Source: Martinezella tropici (GTDB taxonomy: Bacteria > Pseudomonadota > Alphaproteobacteria > Rhizobiales > Rhizobiaceae). Taken from it: a stretch of DNA of 64,000 nucleotides. The notes under the pieces were generated by a model. It did no database searches. It had not been told where the DNA came from and saw only the letters and a program-made list of their open reading frames with translations. The position numbers and the translations under genes were made by a program. Below, in pieces: positions 54,766-62,732 of the stretch (the stretch's first letter is position 1; every line of letters begins with the position of its first letter). The DNA lies in the NCBI GenBank assembly GCA_000799755.1, contig JUHI01000025.1:28859-92858 (forward strand). Direction: 5' to 3'.

Positions 54766-54840
54766 TCCCTACCCGGCTTCCCGCTGCTGTCTCAAACAGC
54801 AAGCATTAAAGCATGTGGATGGAATGGCAACCGACGCTTC

Positions 54841-56229
54841 TCAGCCGATCGCCCGGCGCACCGTCTGAACAGCTTCTCTCACCCTTCGCGGCGCCGTGCC
54901 GCCCTTGTGATCGCGGCTGGCGACCGAGCCCTCAACGGTCAACACCTCGAAGACATCCTCGCGAATACCAGGCGCAAAGGCCTGCATGTCGGTAAGCGAG
55001 AGTTCGGAGAGCGTCGGTAATGCCTTGTCGCGAGCAGCGCCAACGATCGCGGCAACGGCGTGGTGCGCATCGCGAAACGGCAAGCCCGCACGGACAAGGT
55101 AATCGGCAAGATCGGTTGCCGTCGAATAGCCCTGGTTGGCGGCGGCGAGCATTTTTGCGTGTTTGACCGTGATCGTCGGGATCATCTGCGCCGTGACGCT
55201 GACCGCCGCTCGCACAGTTTCGAGCGTATCGGTGAGTGGCGGCTTCGATTCCTGCTGGTCCTTGTTGAAGGCAAGCGGCTGGCTTTTCATGAGCGCCGCC
55301 GAAAATGCCAGATTGCCCATGACACGAGCGGCCTTTCCACGCACCAGTTCCGCAAGATCCGGATTGCGCTTCTGCGGCATGATCGAGGAACCGGTGCAGA
55401 ATTGGTCGCCCACCTCGATGAAATCGAACATCGGCGTGCACCAGAGGATCACTTCCTCGCTGAAGCGCGACAGGTGCCCCATGATGATCGAGCCGGCGCT
55501 GCAGACATCGACGACATAGTCGCGGTCGGAAACGGCATCGAGCGAATTGGCAAAGGATGCGGCAAAACCAAGCTCGGAGGCGCTGTATTCGGGATCGATC
55601 GGATAGCCGCTTCCAGCAAGGGCCGCAGCACCAAGCGGCGAAACGTTGAGCCGCTCCCGCGCTGCGCCGACGCGGTCGAGATCGCGCAGGAACATTTCGA
55701 CATAGGCCATGAGATGATGACCGAAAGTAACGGGCTGCGCCACCTGCAGATGCGTGAATCCGGGCATGATCGCATCGGCATGTTTCTCGGCAAGATCGAC
55801 AAAGGCGCCGATTAGCGTCTTCAGATCGTCGGCCAACAAATCCAGCTGCTCGCGGGCATAGAGGCGAATATCGGTCGCGACCTGATCGTTACGCGATCTC
55901 GCGGTATGCAGCTTCTTGCCGGCATCGCCGATCAGTGCGATCAACCGGTTCTCGACATTGGTATGAACGTCCTCGAGCTCCCTTTTCCACTCGAAGGTGC
56001 CGGAGCGCATTTCTTCAGCCACCTGGTCGAGGCCGTTCTGGATCTGAGCATTGTCCTCGGCAGTCAGAATGCCGGCACGGGCAAGCATCCCGGCATGGAC
56101 CTTCGATCCGGCGACGTCGTGCAATGCGATGCGCTTGTCCTGGTCAAGGCACTCGTGAAAGCTTTCGAAATCCCTGGAGACCGCCTCCTTGAACAGCGGC
56201 GACCATGTGGCTTCTTTCTGATTTCTCAT
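54841..56229 (-). CDS. Argininosuccinate lyase-like C-N lyase
   Basis: A 462-residue member of the fumarase/aspartase/argininosuccinate lyase superfamily. It keeps HTARSRNDQVATDIRLYARE (start about residue 108), the catalytic His in FTHLQVAQP (about 160), SPLGAAALAGSGYPID and the signature loop GSSIMPQKRNPD (about 280-291). One change stands out: Val163, where argininosuccinate lyases I know read HLQRAQP. The start is the ATG after GGGAAGACCGCG, 15 codons inside the longest frame. It could be true ArgH, but its place behind an MmgE/PrpD gene in a catabolic operon suggests a lyase for iminodisuccinate-, EDDS- or opine-like substrates. Confidence 0.85.
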   Translation of the reverse strand: MRNQKEATWSPLFKEAVSRDFESFHECLDQDKRIALHDVAGSKVHAGMLARAGILTAEDNAQIQNGLDQVAEEMRSGTFEWKRELEDVHTNVENRLIALIGDAGKKLHTARSRNDQVATDIRLYAREQLDLLADDLKTLIGAFVDLAEKHADAIMPGFTHLQVAQPVTFGHHLMAYVEMFLRDLDRVGAARERLNVSPLGAAALAGSGYPIDPEYSASELGFAASFANSLDAVSDRDYVVDVCSAGSIIMGHLSRFSEEVILWCTPMFDFIEVGDQFCTGSSIMPQKRNPDLAELVRGKAARVMGNLAFSAALMKSQPLAFNKDQQESKPPLTDTLETVRAAVSVTAQMIPTITVKHAKMLAAANQGYSTATDLADYLVRAGLPFRDAHHAVAAIVGAARDKALPTLSELSLTDMQAFAPGIREDVFEVLTVEGSVASRDHKGGTAPRRVREAVQTVRRAIG

Positions 56230-56277
56230 CGCGGTCTTCCCTTTCGAACGAATGCTGCCCTCCTCCGGACGCATCCC

Positions 56278-57639
56278 CTATTGAAGCAGTGCAAGCAGGC
56301 TGCGGGTGTCGGTCTGGTTTTCGAGGTCGAGAACGAAATCGCTGATGGCGTCGACCCTTGCTGTCGGGAGCACCATGCCGGCGAGCGCCGCATATTTGCC
56401 GATCAACCGCTCATCGGAGAGCGGGTTTTGCGGACCGCCGAGCGGAAACTCGACGACGAGCCGATGCCGTTCGCCTGATGTCGTGACGATAGTGATCGCC
56501 GGCTCGTCCTCATCCTTCATGGCGGGGTCGATACGCACCGTGATGCGGTCCATCAACGGGCCGATCTCAGCCGCCGACCAGGCGGCCTCTTCCAGCTCGG
56601 CCAGAAAGACCTTGCCGTAACGCAGCCGCGCTGCGAGCGCATAGGGCAGGCTCATCTGCGCCTGCGCACGCGACTGGATGACCTTGCCGCCGCACATGCC
56701 ATACTGGAAACCACTGATGTCCACCTCGATGGCGGCGATATCGGCAGACTGAAGACCATGGTTTTGCAACATCAGGTCAAGTGCATCGATCCCGGCATGC
56801 GTGCCGCGGCAGGTGGCATGTGGCTTGATGGAACAGCGATTGAGCCGCCAGTAATCTCCGAAGTCGCGGAGAAGCGCCTGCGGATCGCCCTTGCCGGCGC
56901 CGAATGTCGCAAAAAAGCTGCCCCAGCGCTCCGGCTCGAAGACACTGTCGGGGCCTTCAAAACCTTGGCCTGCAAGATAGGCGGCCATCAGCCCGCCTTC
57001 GGCCGCCCGGCCGGCATGGAGCTTCTTGGTCGAGCTGCCATTGTGGATGAAGGCCCAGGTGCCACCGGCAAAAGAGCAGGCCGAGCCGAGAGCGGAGGCC
57101 ATAGCATTCACGTCGAGATTCAACATGCTGCCGACGGCTGCAGCAGCGCCGAATGCACCGCAAGTCCCAGTCGAATGCCAGCCGAGGCCATTGTGCTCTT
57201 CATAGCCGCCGACCGCTTCCAGAACGCGCCGACCGACTTCATAACCAAGCAGGACGCCGCGCAGCAGTTCGCGGCCACTTAGCGGCTGGCTACGGTCGCC
57301 GAGTGCGGCAAGCACGGCAGGCAGGACGACGGCGCCGGAATGATCGCAGCCGCCGCTATCATCAAGCTCATAGGCATGGGCAGAAACACCGTTGACGAAA
57401 GCCGACGTCCTGGCGTCGGAGGCAATCGGCCGCCCCCAAATCGGCGAATGTCCGGTCCCGGCCTGGATCCCCAGCATCGCGACGACGGCATCTGTCTCGC
57501 GGGATGCCGAGCCGGCGATCGCAGCCCCCAGCGTATCGAGAATATGAAGCTTCGCCTTGTGGATGGTCGCGGGTGGAAAAGCTTCGTAATTCGTCGAGCA
57601 GGCAAGCTCGGCCAGGGCGTGTGTCAGATTATCGCTCAC
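56278..57639 (-). CDS. MmgE/PrpD-family protein
   Basis: A 453-residue protein with family features HILDTLGAAIAGSASRE (about residues 32-48), FVNGVSAHAYELDDSGG (about 82-98), SGAVVLPAVLA, KKLHAGRAAEGG and KPHATCRGTHAG. The family includes 2-methylcitrate dehydratase, cis-aconitate decarboxylase and iminodisuccinate epimerase. No methylcitrate-cycle genes are present. The start was set at GTG with GAGGAG seven bases upstream, overlapping the deacetylase stop; an ATG ten codons earlier is the alternative. It lies upstream of the C-N lyase, the pairing known for iminodisuccinate catabolism. Confidence 0.85.
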   Translation of the reverse strand: MSDNLTHALAELACSTNYEAFPPATIHKAKLHILDTLGAAIAGSASRETDAVVAMLGIQAGTGHSPIWGRPIASDARTSAFVNGVSAHAYELDDSGGCDHSGAVVLPAVLAALGDRSQPLSGRELLRGVLLGYEVGRRVLEAVGGYEEHNGLGWHSTGTCGAFGAAAAVGSMLNLDVNAMASALGSACSFAGGTWAFIHNGSSTKKLHAGRAAEGGLMAAYLAGQGFEGPDSVFEPERWGSFFATFGAGKGDPQALLRDFGDYWRLNRCSIKPHATCRGTHAGIDALDLMLQNHGLQSADIAAIEVDISGFQYGMCGGKVIQSRAQAQMSLPYALAARLRYGKVFLAELEEAAWSAAEIGPLMDRITVRIDPAMKDEDEPAITIVTTSGERHRLVVEFPLGGPQNPLSDERLIGKYAALAGMVLPTARVDAISDFVLDLENQTDTRSLLALLQ

Positions 57640-58528
57640 CGGCCCGCTCCTCATCGACATAGGCTTCATAGACGTTGATCGGGTGATCGCCGGGCACGAC
57701 AGTGTCCTTGCCGGCGTGCCAGCGGGCTACGTCCGCAGCCGTCGCCAGCCACACGTCATCGAAGCTCGTGATATGGGCAAGCAAGGCTTCGACGAGCGCG
57801 ATCCGGCCGGGCGTGCCGGTCCATTCCGGCCGAAGCTGGATAACGTAGCAGAGGCCGTATTTGCGGTAGGCATCGAACTCGGCGATCCAATTGCCCAGCA
57901 CTGCCTCATACGACGGAATGCGGCTTTGCCCCTTCGGGAAGGCCGGAGTGAAATTGAACTGGAAATACGGCCGGTCTTCCAGTTCGATGTGAACCGGGAT
58001 CTCAACCAGCGACGAAGAATGGCTATAGGGCACATCGTCACCGTTCAGCGATGCCGACCACCTATAGCCGGCCTCCACTAGAAGGCGATCGAAACGGCGC
58101 GGCCAGTTGCCGGCCGGGAGCCGGAAGCCTGAGACCTCGTTCGATGCGATCGCATTCAACGCGTCGCGACTACGCCTCAGAAGATCAATGGCTTCGGTTG
58201 CTGACATGGTATCGTAGCGCTCAAAATTCCAGCCATGGCTCTCGATTTCATGCAGCGGTGCCACGACATCGCGCAGCAGCTGTTCGTGGTTCTGCGCGAC
58301 GATCCCCGGCACGAACCAACTTGTTCGCGCGCCAGCATCGGCAAATACGTTGCAAAGGCGCTCGACGCCGCGCGTCGCACCATATTGCCAGACGGAAAAG
58401 CTCTTGCTGCGCCCTTTCAAGTCCGGTGCCTGCGCGACGGCATCGAGCCCATCGTCGAAGATGACGGAGACGATTGCGGCGCATGTCTTGCCTTGTGGCC
58501 AGAAGTCTTCAACAACTGCGCCCATCAT
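57629..58528 (-). CDS. Polysaccharide deacetylase-fold protein with degenerate metal site
   Basis: A 299-residue NodB-homology protein. The Asp motif is present (SVIFDDGLD, about residues 19-27), but the HxxxH metal motif is reduced: the segment reads ESHGWNFERY, so the second His is Phe. This resembles PuuE-type allantoinases, which use the same fold to open a cyclic ureide, more than sugar deacetylases. No signal peptide is seen, so it is cytoplasmic. The start is the ATGA overlap with the upstream paralogue, with GGAGAATGCCGC before it; a 68-codon 5' extension was rejected. It may hydrolyse an amide in the imported compound. Confidence 0.8.
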   Translation of the reverse strand: MMGAVVEDFWPQGKTCAAIVSVIFDDGLDAVAQAPDLKGRSKSFSVWQYGATRGVERLCNVFADAGARTSWFVPGIVAQNHEQLLRDVVAPLHEIESHGWNFERYDTMSATEAIDLLRRSRDALNAIASNEVSGFRLPAGNWPRRFDRLLVEAGYRWSASLNGDDVPYSHSSSLVEIPVHIELEDRPYFQFNFTPAFPKGQSRIPSYEAVLGNWIAEFDAYRKYGLCYVIQLRPEWTGTPGRIALVEALLAHITSFDDVWLATAADVARWHAGKDTVVPGDHPINVYEAYVDEERAGER

Positions 58529-59439
58529 GCGGCATTCTCCGGATGTTGTGCGATCCACCATTTTGCGATTTCGGCGCAGTGCGTCGCCCAGACACAATCG
58601 CCATGGGCGGTGATCGCCTTGAATAGGCCCTCGAGGATCGCCAGCCGGCCGGGCTTGGCGCAAACCTTCGGATGAAGGATCGTCGTCCAGCAGAGCCCCT
58701 CGCGATGATAACCCTCGAATTCGGCGCACCAATTGCGCTGGACGTCGGCATAGCCTGAGATGCGGTCGAGGCCGATCGGGAAATCAGGCTCCTCGCTGTA
58801 GGCAAGAGCGGTATAGTCATCGATGTCCCAACGACCAGGAATTTCGACCAGGCCGCGGCTGCCGGAGGTCGTGTGAAAGTAAGGCCGGTCGTCACCGCGC
58901 ATCGAGCTGGAATAAATTACGCCGAACTCGTGCAGCAATTGCGCCGTTTCATCGCTCCAGTCGCCAGAAGGCGTGCGAAAGCCGACCGGCGTCACACCCA
59001 GTCCGCTCAAGAAAATGTCGCGGGAACGCCCCATGATGTCGAGCTGCTGCTGGCGGCTACAGTCGATGAAGACTTCGTGATAATGGCCGTGATAGGCGAT
59101 CTCATGGGCATCGCGAAGGATGCGCTCGCATTGCGACGGCCAGTGCTCCACGACCCAGGTTGGCACGAAGAATGTCGCCTTGAGCCCGTAGGCGGTAAGA
59201 AGATCAAGAAGTCGCGGCAGCGCCCGCCACGGGCCATAGGCGCCTTGCGTGAAATAGCGGGGATTGGAGACCAGCGAGCCATCGAGCATCGCATCGCCCG
59301 TCGGGCCATCCACATCGAAGGCGAGCGCCACAGCCGATTGCCGGCCTGCCGGCCACAGGCTTGGTTTCGCCGATTTGGTTGCACTCTTCGCAGTCATGGG
59401 ACTCAGCATGCGTTTCGGGGTGTCTTGGGCCGCAACCAT
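58525..59439 (-). CDS. Polysaccharide deacetylase-fold amidohydrolase
   Basis: A 304-residue NodB-homology protein with FDVDGPTGD (about residues 41-49) and an intact HGHYH (about 117-121; HxxxH) for metal binding, then GFRTPSGDW. No signal peptide, so a cytoplasmic small-molecule amidase or deacetylase is likelier than a cell-wall enzyme. Three Met codons occur within the first 15 residues; the first, following GGATGG, was kept. It is the first enzyme gene after the importer and overlaps its paralogue by ATGA. Confidence 0.82.
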   Translation of the reverse strand: MVAAQDTPKRMLSPMTAKSATKSAKPSLWPAGRQSAVALAFDVDGPTGDAMLDGSLVSNPRYFTQGAYGPWRALPRLLDLLTAYGLKATFFVPTWVVEHWPSQCERILRDAHEIAYHGHYHEVFIDCSRQQQLDIMGRSRDIFLSGLGVTPVGFRTPSGDWSDETAQLLHEFGVIYSSSMRGDDRPYFHTTSGSRGLVEIPGRWDIDDYTALAYSEEPDFPIGLDRISGYADVQRNWCAEFEGYHREGLCWTTILHPKVCAKPGRLAILEGLFKAITAHGDCVWATHCAEIAKWWIAQHPENAA

Positions 59440-59491
59440 CCATCCGCGGGCGCGAAGCGCCCCGGCCGATGATTGCCTGCATGGGGGAAGA

Positions 59492-59516
59492 AAGCGCCGC
59501 CTTTATCGCGGCGCTT
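59492..59516 (-). terminator. Hairpin between binding-protein and enzyme genes
   Basis: On the minus strand AAGCGCCGC (59516-59508) pairs perfectly with GCGGCGCTT (59500-59492), followed by TCTT. It lies ten bases after the binding-protein stop and would act as a terminator with partial read-through, giving more importer than enzyme transcript. Confidence 0.6.
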
Positions 59517-59525
59517 CCTCAATCG

Positions 59526-60356
59526 TTACTTGACGCCGTTGATCACGGCCTTCGGAACGGCATTGTGGACGAGGCCCCACTTCTTGAGGATCTCATCGTA
59601 GGTGCCGTCCTTGATCAGCGCGTCGAGAGCGCCGGCAACCGCATCGCGTAGCGCGGTGTGGTCCTTCTTGAAGCCAATGCCGAACGTGTCGTTGCTGAGC
59701 AGCGGCTCACCGACGAGCGTATAGGTGTTGGGCTCGATCCGCATCTGATAGGCGATCGTTTCGATGCCCTGCACGACCGCGTCATAGCGGCCCTGCTTCA
59801 TGCCGAGACGGGCAGCGTTCGAATCCGCAGTGCCCTCAAACTTGATGGCGGGCTTGCCCTTGCCTTCGCAATTCTCAGCGCTCCATGCTTTGACGTTATC
59901 GCCGAAGGTCGTGCTGCGGCTTCCGGCGACCGTCTTGCCGCAAAGGTCGCTCGCCTGCTTGTAGGTTCCGGCGTTGGCATTGACGGTGAAGAGGATCGGG
60001 CCGCTGGTGATGTAGTCGACGAAGTCCATGGCGGCCTGACGCTTCACGTTGTCGCTCATGCCGGAAATGATCATGTCGGCGCGGCCGGTCTGAAGGCCGC
60101 TCTGCAGCTCCTGGAAGGCGGAAGTGACGAAGACGGTCGTGAGATTGAGCTTCTTGGCAATCGCATTCGCCAGATCGACGTCGAAACCATCGATCGTGCC
60201 GGTGTCCGGATTGACGAATTCCATCGGCGGATAGATCGGGTTGGTCATGATGCGGAGCTCGCCGTCCTTAATGAGGTTGAGGCTTGAATCCGCGAAGGCG
60301 GCGGTGGCCGCGAGCGAAAGAAGGGCTACCGAGGCGGCGAGACGAATGAGTTTCAT
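59526..60356 (-). CDS. Polar amino-acid ABC transporter binding protein (SBP family 3)
   Basis: A 276-residue exported binding protein with a signal peptide ending at AAFADS (about residue 22) and family-3 features: YPPMEFVNPDTGTIDGFDVD (start about 42), DLANAIAKKL, MIISGMSDNVKRQ and DLCGKTVAGSRSTTFG, plus a Cys pair near 138/162 that may form a disulfide. Such proteins bind amino acids, opines or amino-acid conjugates. It is the third gene of the operon, after permease and ATPase. Confidence 0.9.
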   Translation of the reverse strand: MKLIRLAASVALLSLAATAAFADSSLNLIKDGELRIMTNPIYPPMEFVNPDTGTIDGFDVDLANAIAKKLNLTTVFVTSAFQELQSGLQTGRADMIISGMSDNVKRQAAMDFVDYITSGPILFTVNANAGTYKQASDLCGKTVAGSRSTTFGDNVKAWSAENCEGKGKPAIKFEGTADSNAARLGMKQGRYDAVVQGIETIAYQMRIEPNTYTLVGEPLLSNDTFGIGFKKDHTALRDAVAGALDALIKDGTYDEILKKWGLVHNAVPKAVINGVK

Positions 60357-60395
60357 GCGATTCTCCTCTGATGATCTTTTTCAGGGTTTTTCTTG

Positions 60396-61157
60396 TTAAA
60401 GCACCGCAGAGATGAAGTTCTTCACTCTGGGATTCCTGGGGTTTTCCAATATGTCGCTGGGCGTCCCGGTCTCGACGATCATGCCTGCATCCATGAAGAC
60501 GACACGGTCGGCGACCTCGCGGCAAAAGCCGATCTCATGCGTGACGACGATCATCGTCGTGCCTGACGCGGCGAGCTCCTTCATGACGCCGAGGACTTCG
60601 CCCACAAGCTCGGGATCGAGCGCCGAGGTCGGTTCGTCGAACAGCATCGCCTTCGGCTTCATGGCAAGCGCGCGGGCAATGGCGATGCGCTGCTGCTGGC
60701 CGCCGGAAAGTTCGCCCGGATAGGCGCCTGCCTTGTCGGCGAGGCCGACACGCTGCAAGAGAATGCGCGCCTCGGCTATGCATTCCTGCTTCGGCCGCTT
60801 CTGCACCCCGACCGGGCCTTCGATGATGTTCTGCAGCACGGTGCGATGCGGGAAGAGATGGAACTTCTGGAAGACCATGCCGACGGACTGACGCTGGCGG
60901 GCGATCTCGCGATCCGGCAGCGGAAATAGCCGATTGCCCTCGCGGCGATAGCCGGCGATTTCATCCTCGACCGTGACATAGCCGGCATCGATCTGTTCGA
61001 GCTGGTTGATGCAGCGCAGGAAGGTGCTCTTGCCCGAGCCGGAAGGGCCGATGATACAGACCACTTCACCTTTCCTGATCTCGAAATTGATATCCTTCAG
61101 AACGTGAAAGGTGCCGAAATACTTCTGCAGCCCGTGTGCCTTGATGATCGCGTCCAT
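60396..61157 (-). CDS. Polar amino-acid ABC ATPase (GlnQ/OccP-like)
   Basis: A 253-residue ATPase with Walker A GPSGSGKST (about residues 37-45), Q-loop MVFQKFHLFPH, signature LSGGQQQR, Walker B AMLFDEPTSALDPE and switch His in VVTHEIGF. The family includes the ATPases of octopine and nopaline importers. The start is ATG at TGATG with the permease stop; the GTG one codon upstream is also possible. Confidence 0.93.
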   Translation of the reverse strand: MDAIIKAHGLQKYFGTFHVLKDINFEIRKGEVVCIIGPSGSGKSTFLRCINQLEQIDAGYVTVEDEIAGYRREGNRLFPLPDREIARQRQSVGMVFQKFHLFPHRTVLQNIIEGPVGVQKRPKQECIAEARILLQRVGLADKAGAYPGELSGGQQQRIAIARALAMKPKAMLFDEPTSALDPELVGEVLGVMKELAASGTTMIVVTHEIGFCREVADRVVFMDAGMIVETGTPSDILENPRNPRVKNFISAVL

Positions 61158-62065
61158 CACGAAGCCTCCCCGACCAGCGCCTGGTTGGCCGCCTGCTGCG
61201 CGCTGGCATCCCGCCTGCCCCAGCCCTTGGAAAAATGCTTCTCGATGTAGATCTGTGCGATGCTGAGGATGGTGACGACGACCATGTACCAGATGGCGGC
61301 CACGATCAGCAGCTCGATGACGCGCGAATTGACGTAGTAGATATCCTCGACGTTTTTCAGCACTTCGGAATACTGGATGACGCTGGCGAGCGACGTCAGC
61401 TTCACCATGCCGATGGTTTCATTGCCGATCGGCGGGACGATGACGCGCATCGCTTGCGGCAGGACGATCTTCAATGTTGCCCTGAGCTTCGTCATGCCGA
61501 TCGATTGGGCTGCTTCCATCTGGCCCTTGTCGATCGACAGCAGGCCGGCGCGCACGACTTCAGCCGTGTAGGCGCCCTGCTGGATGCCGAGGCCGAGAAG
61601 GGCGGCAACGAACGGCGTCATAAGTTCGACCGTTCGAACGGAGAGAACGCCCGGAATGCCGATCGTCGGGAAAATCAGGGCGAGATTGAACCATAGCAGC
61701 AGTTGCAGCAGAGCCGGCGTACCGCGAAACAGCCAGACATAGCCGACGGAAATATTGCGCAGCACCGGATTGTCCGACATACGCATGATCGCGGCGATGA
61801 CACCCAGCACAATGCCGACGATCATCGCGCAGAAAGTCATGATGATCGTATTGCCGACGCCGATCATGACGGCCCTGGTAAACAGGTTCTGTCCGACATA
61901 TTCCCAGGCAATATCGCCCTTCCAAAAGGCTCTCGCCAGAAGAAGGAGAAGGATGATGCAGATCGCCGCCATGATCTTGGTGCCGATCTTTCGTTGCGGC
62001 ACGATCACAAGCGCATTCACGTCCAGTGGCGCTGAATTGGTCAAATTTCGATCCCCTGAGCTCAT
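61157..62065 (-). CDS. Polar amino-acid ABC permease (HisM/OccM-like)
   Basis: A 302-residue permease with an extended N-terminus and about five helices, the family motif FRGTPALLQLLL (about residues 113-124) and the EAA loop (EAAQSIGMTKLRATLKIVLP, about 187-206). It is longer than usual (220-240) because of the N-terminal 60 residues and a charged C-terminal tail; probably one permease gene serves as a homodimer. It is the first gene of the operon, with GGAAG upstream. Confidence 0.9.
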   Translation of the reverse strand: MSSGDRNLTNSAPLDVNALVIVPQRKIGTKIMAAICIILLLLLARAFWKGDIAWEYVGQNLFTRAVMIGVGNTIIMTFCAMIVGIVLGVIAAIMRMSDNPVLRNISVGYVWLFRGTPALLQLLLWFNLALIFPTIGIPGVLSVRTVELMTPFVAALLGLGIQQGAYTAEVVRAGLLSIDKGQMEAAQSIGMTKLRATLKIVLPQAMRVIVPPIGNETIGMVKLTSLASVIQYSEVLKNVEDIYYVNSRVIELLIVAAIWYMVVVTILSIAQIYIEKHFSKGWGRRDASAQQAANQALVGEAS

Positions 62066-62243
62066 TGGTGAGCTTCCATTTTCTAATGGGGAAAGCTTAC
62101 GTTGCTTTTGTTTTTAGCCACAAACGAGATTTGAACATGCGATTTATGCCCTTTAAGCATAAATCGACGGCAGCCCCGACGGTCCTGCACGATTTAACCG
62201 GGATGGATCGAGATGCGATCGAGGCTTGGATGACCGGTCTTAT

Positions 62244-62732
62244 TCAGCGATCCGGGGTGACGGCCGCCTGGACCATGCGCAGAAGGCTCTTCAATTCAGG
62301 CTCTCGCACGCGAGCCGCCGCCTCATTGGGTGAAAACCATTGACGCTGGCGCTGCCCCTGCTCCGGAAATCGGTCATCCAATCCAGCGACCTCTAGAAGG
62401 TGGACCTGAACGACAGATGGGACGGTGTCGCCGGTATCGAGAGACTTCAGATAGGTATAGTAGCCGAAACTCTTCTTTCTGACTTTTCCCTTGACGCCAG
62501 CCTCTTCCCAGGCTTCGCGTTCGGCGACCTGATGCGGCAGCTTTCCGGCCATCGGCCATCCCTTGGGAATGACCCAACGGCCGCTGTCGCGCGAGGTGAT
62601 CAGCAGGATTTGTACATCCTTCTCGCCCGCGCAACGCCTGTAGCAAATTGCGGCATATTGCTCGATTGTTCGTCCGGCGAAGAGCTTCTCCGCCTCGCTC
62701 GCCAGACGGCGGAGATATGTCTTTTTAGTCAT
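62244..62732 (-). CDS. Nudix hydrolase
   Basis: A 162-residue Nudix protein, cytoplasmic, of the (di)adenosine polyphosphate/inositol pyrophosphate-like group (PKGWPM ... REAWEEAGV, about residues 56-79). The Nudix box keeps REAWEEAG, but the upstream Glu of the GX5E part is Lys (GWPMAGK). The gene overlaps the end of the Na/Pi cotransporter gene by eight bases, so the two are an operon, consistent with a phosphate-linked role. Confidence 0.88.
   Translation of the reverse strand: MTKKTYLRRLASEAEKLFAGRTIEQYAAICYRRCAGEKDVQILLITSRDSGRWVIPKGWPMAGKLPHQVAEREAWEEAGVKGKVRKKSFGYYTYLKSLDTGDTVPSVVQVHLLEVAGLDDRFPEQGQRQRQWFSPNEAAARVREPELKSLLRMVQAAVTPDR

Noticed and set aside
54841..56229. Simple call as housekeeping argH
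   Set aside because: Not excluded, but the catabolic operon context, the MmgE/PrpD neighbour and the Arg-to-Val change make a different C-N lyase role more likely; arginine biosynthesis genes are absent nearby.
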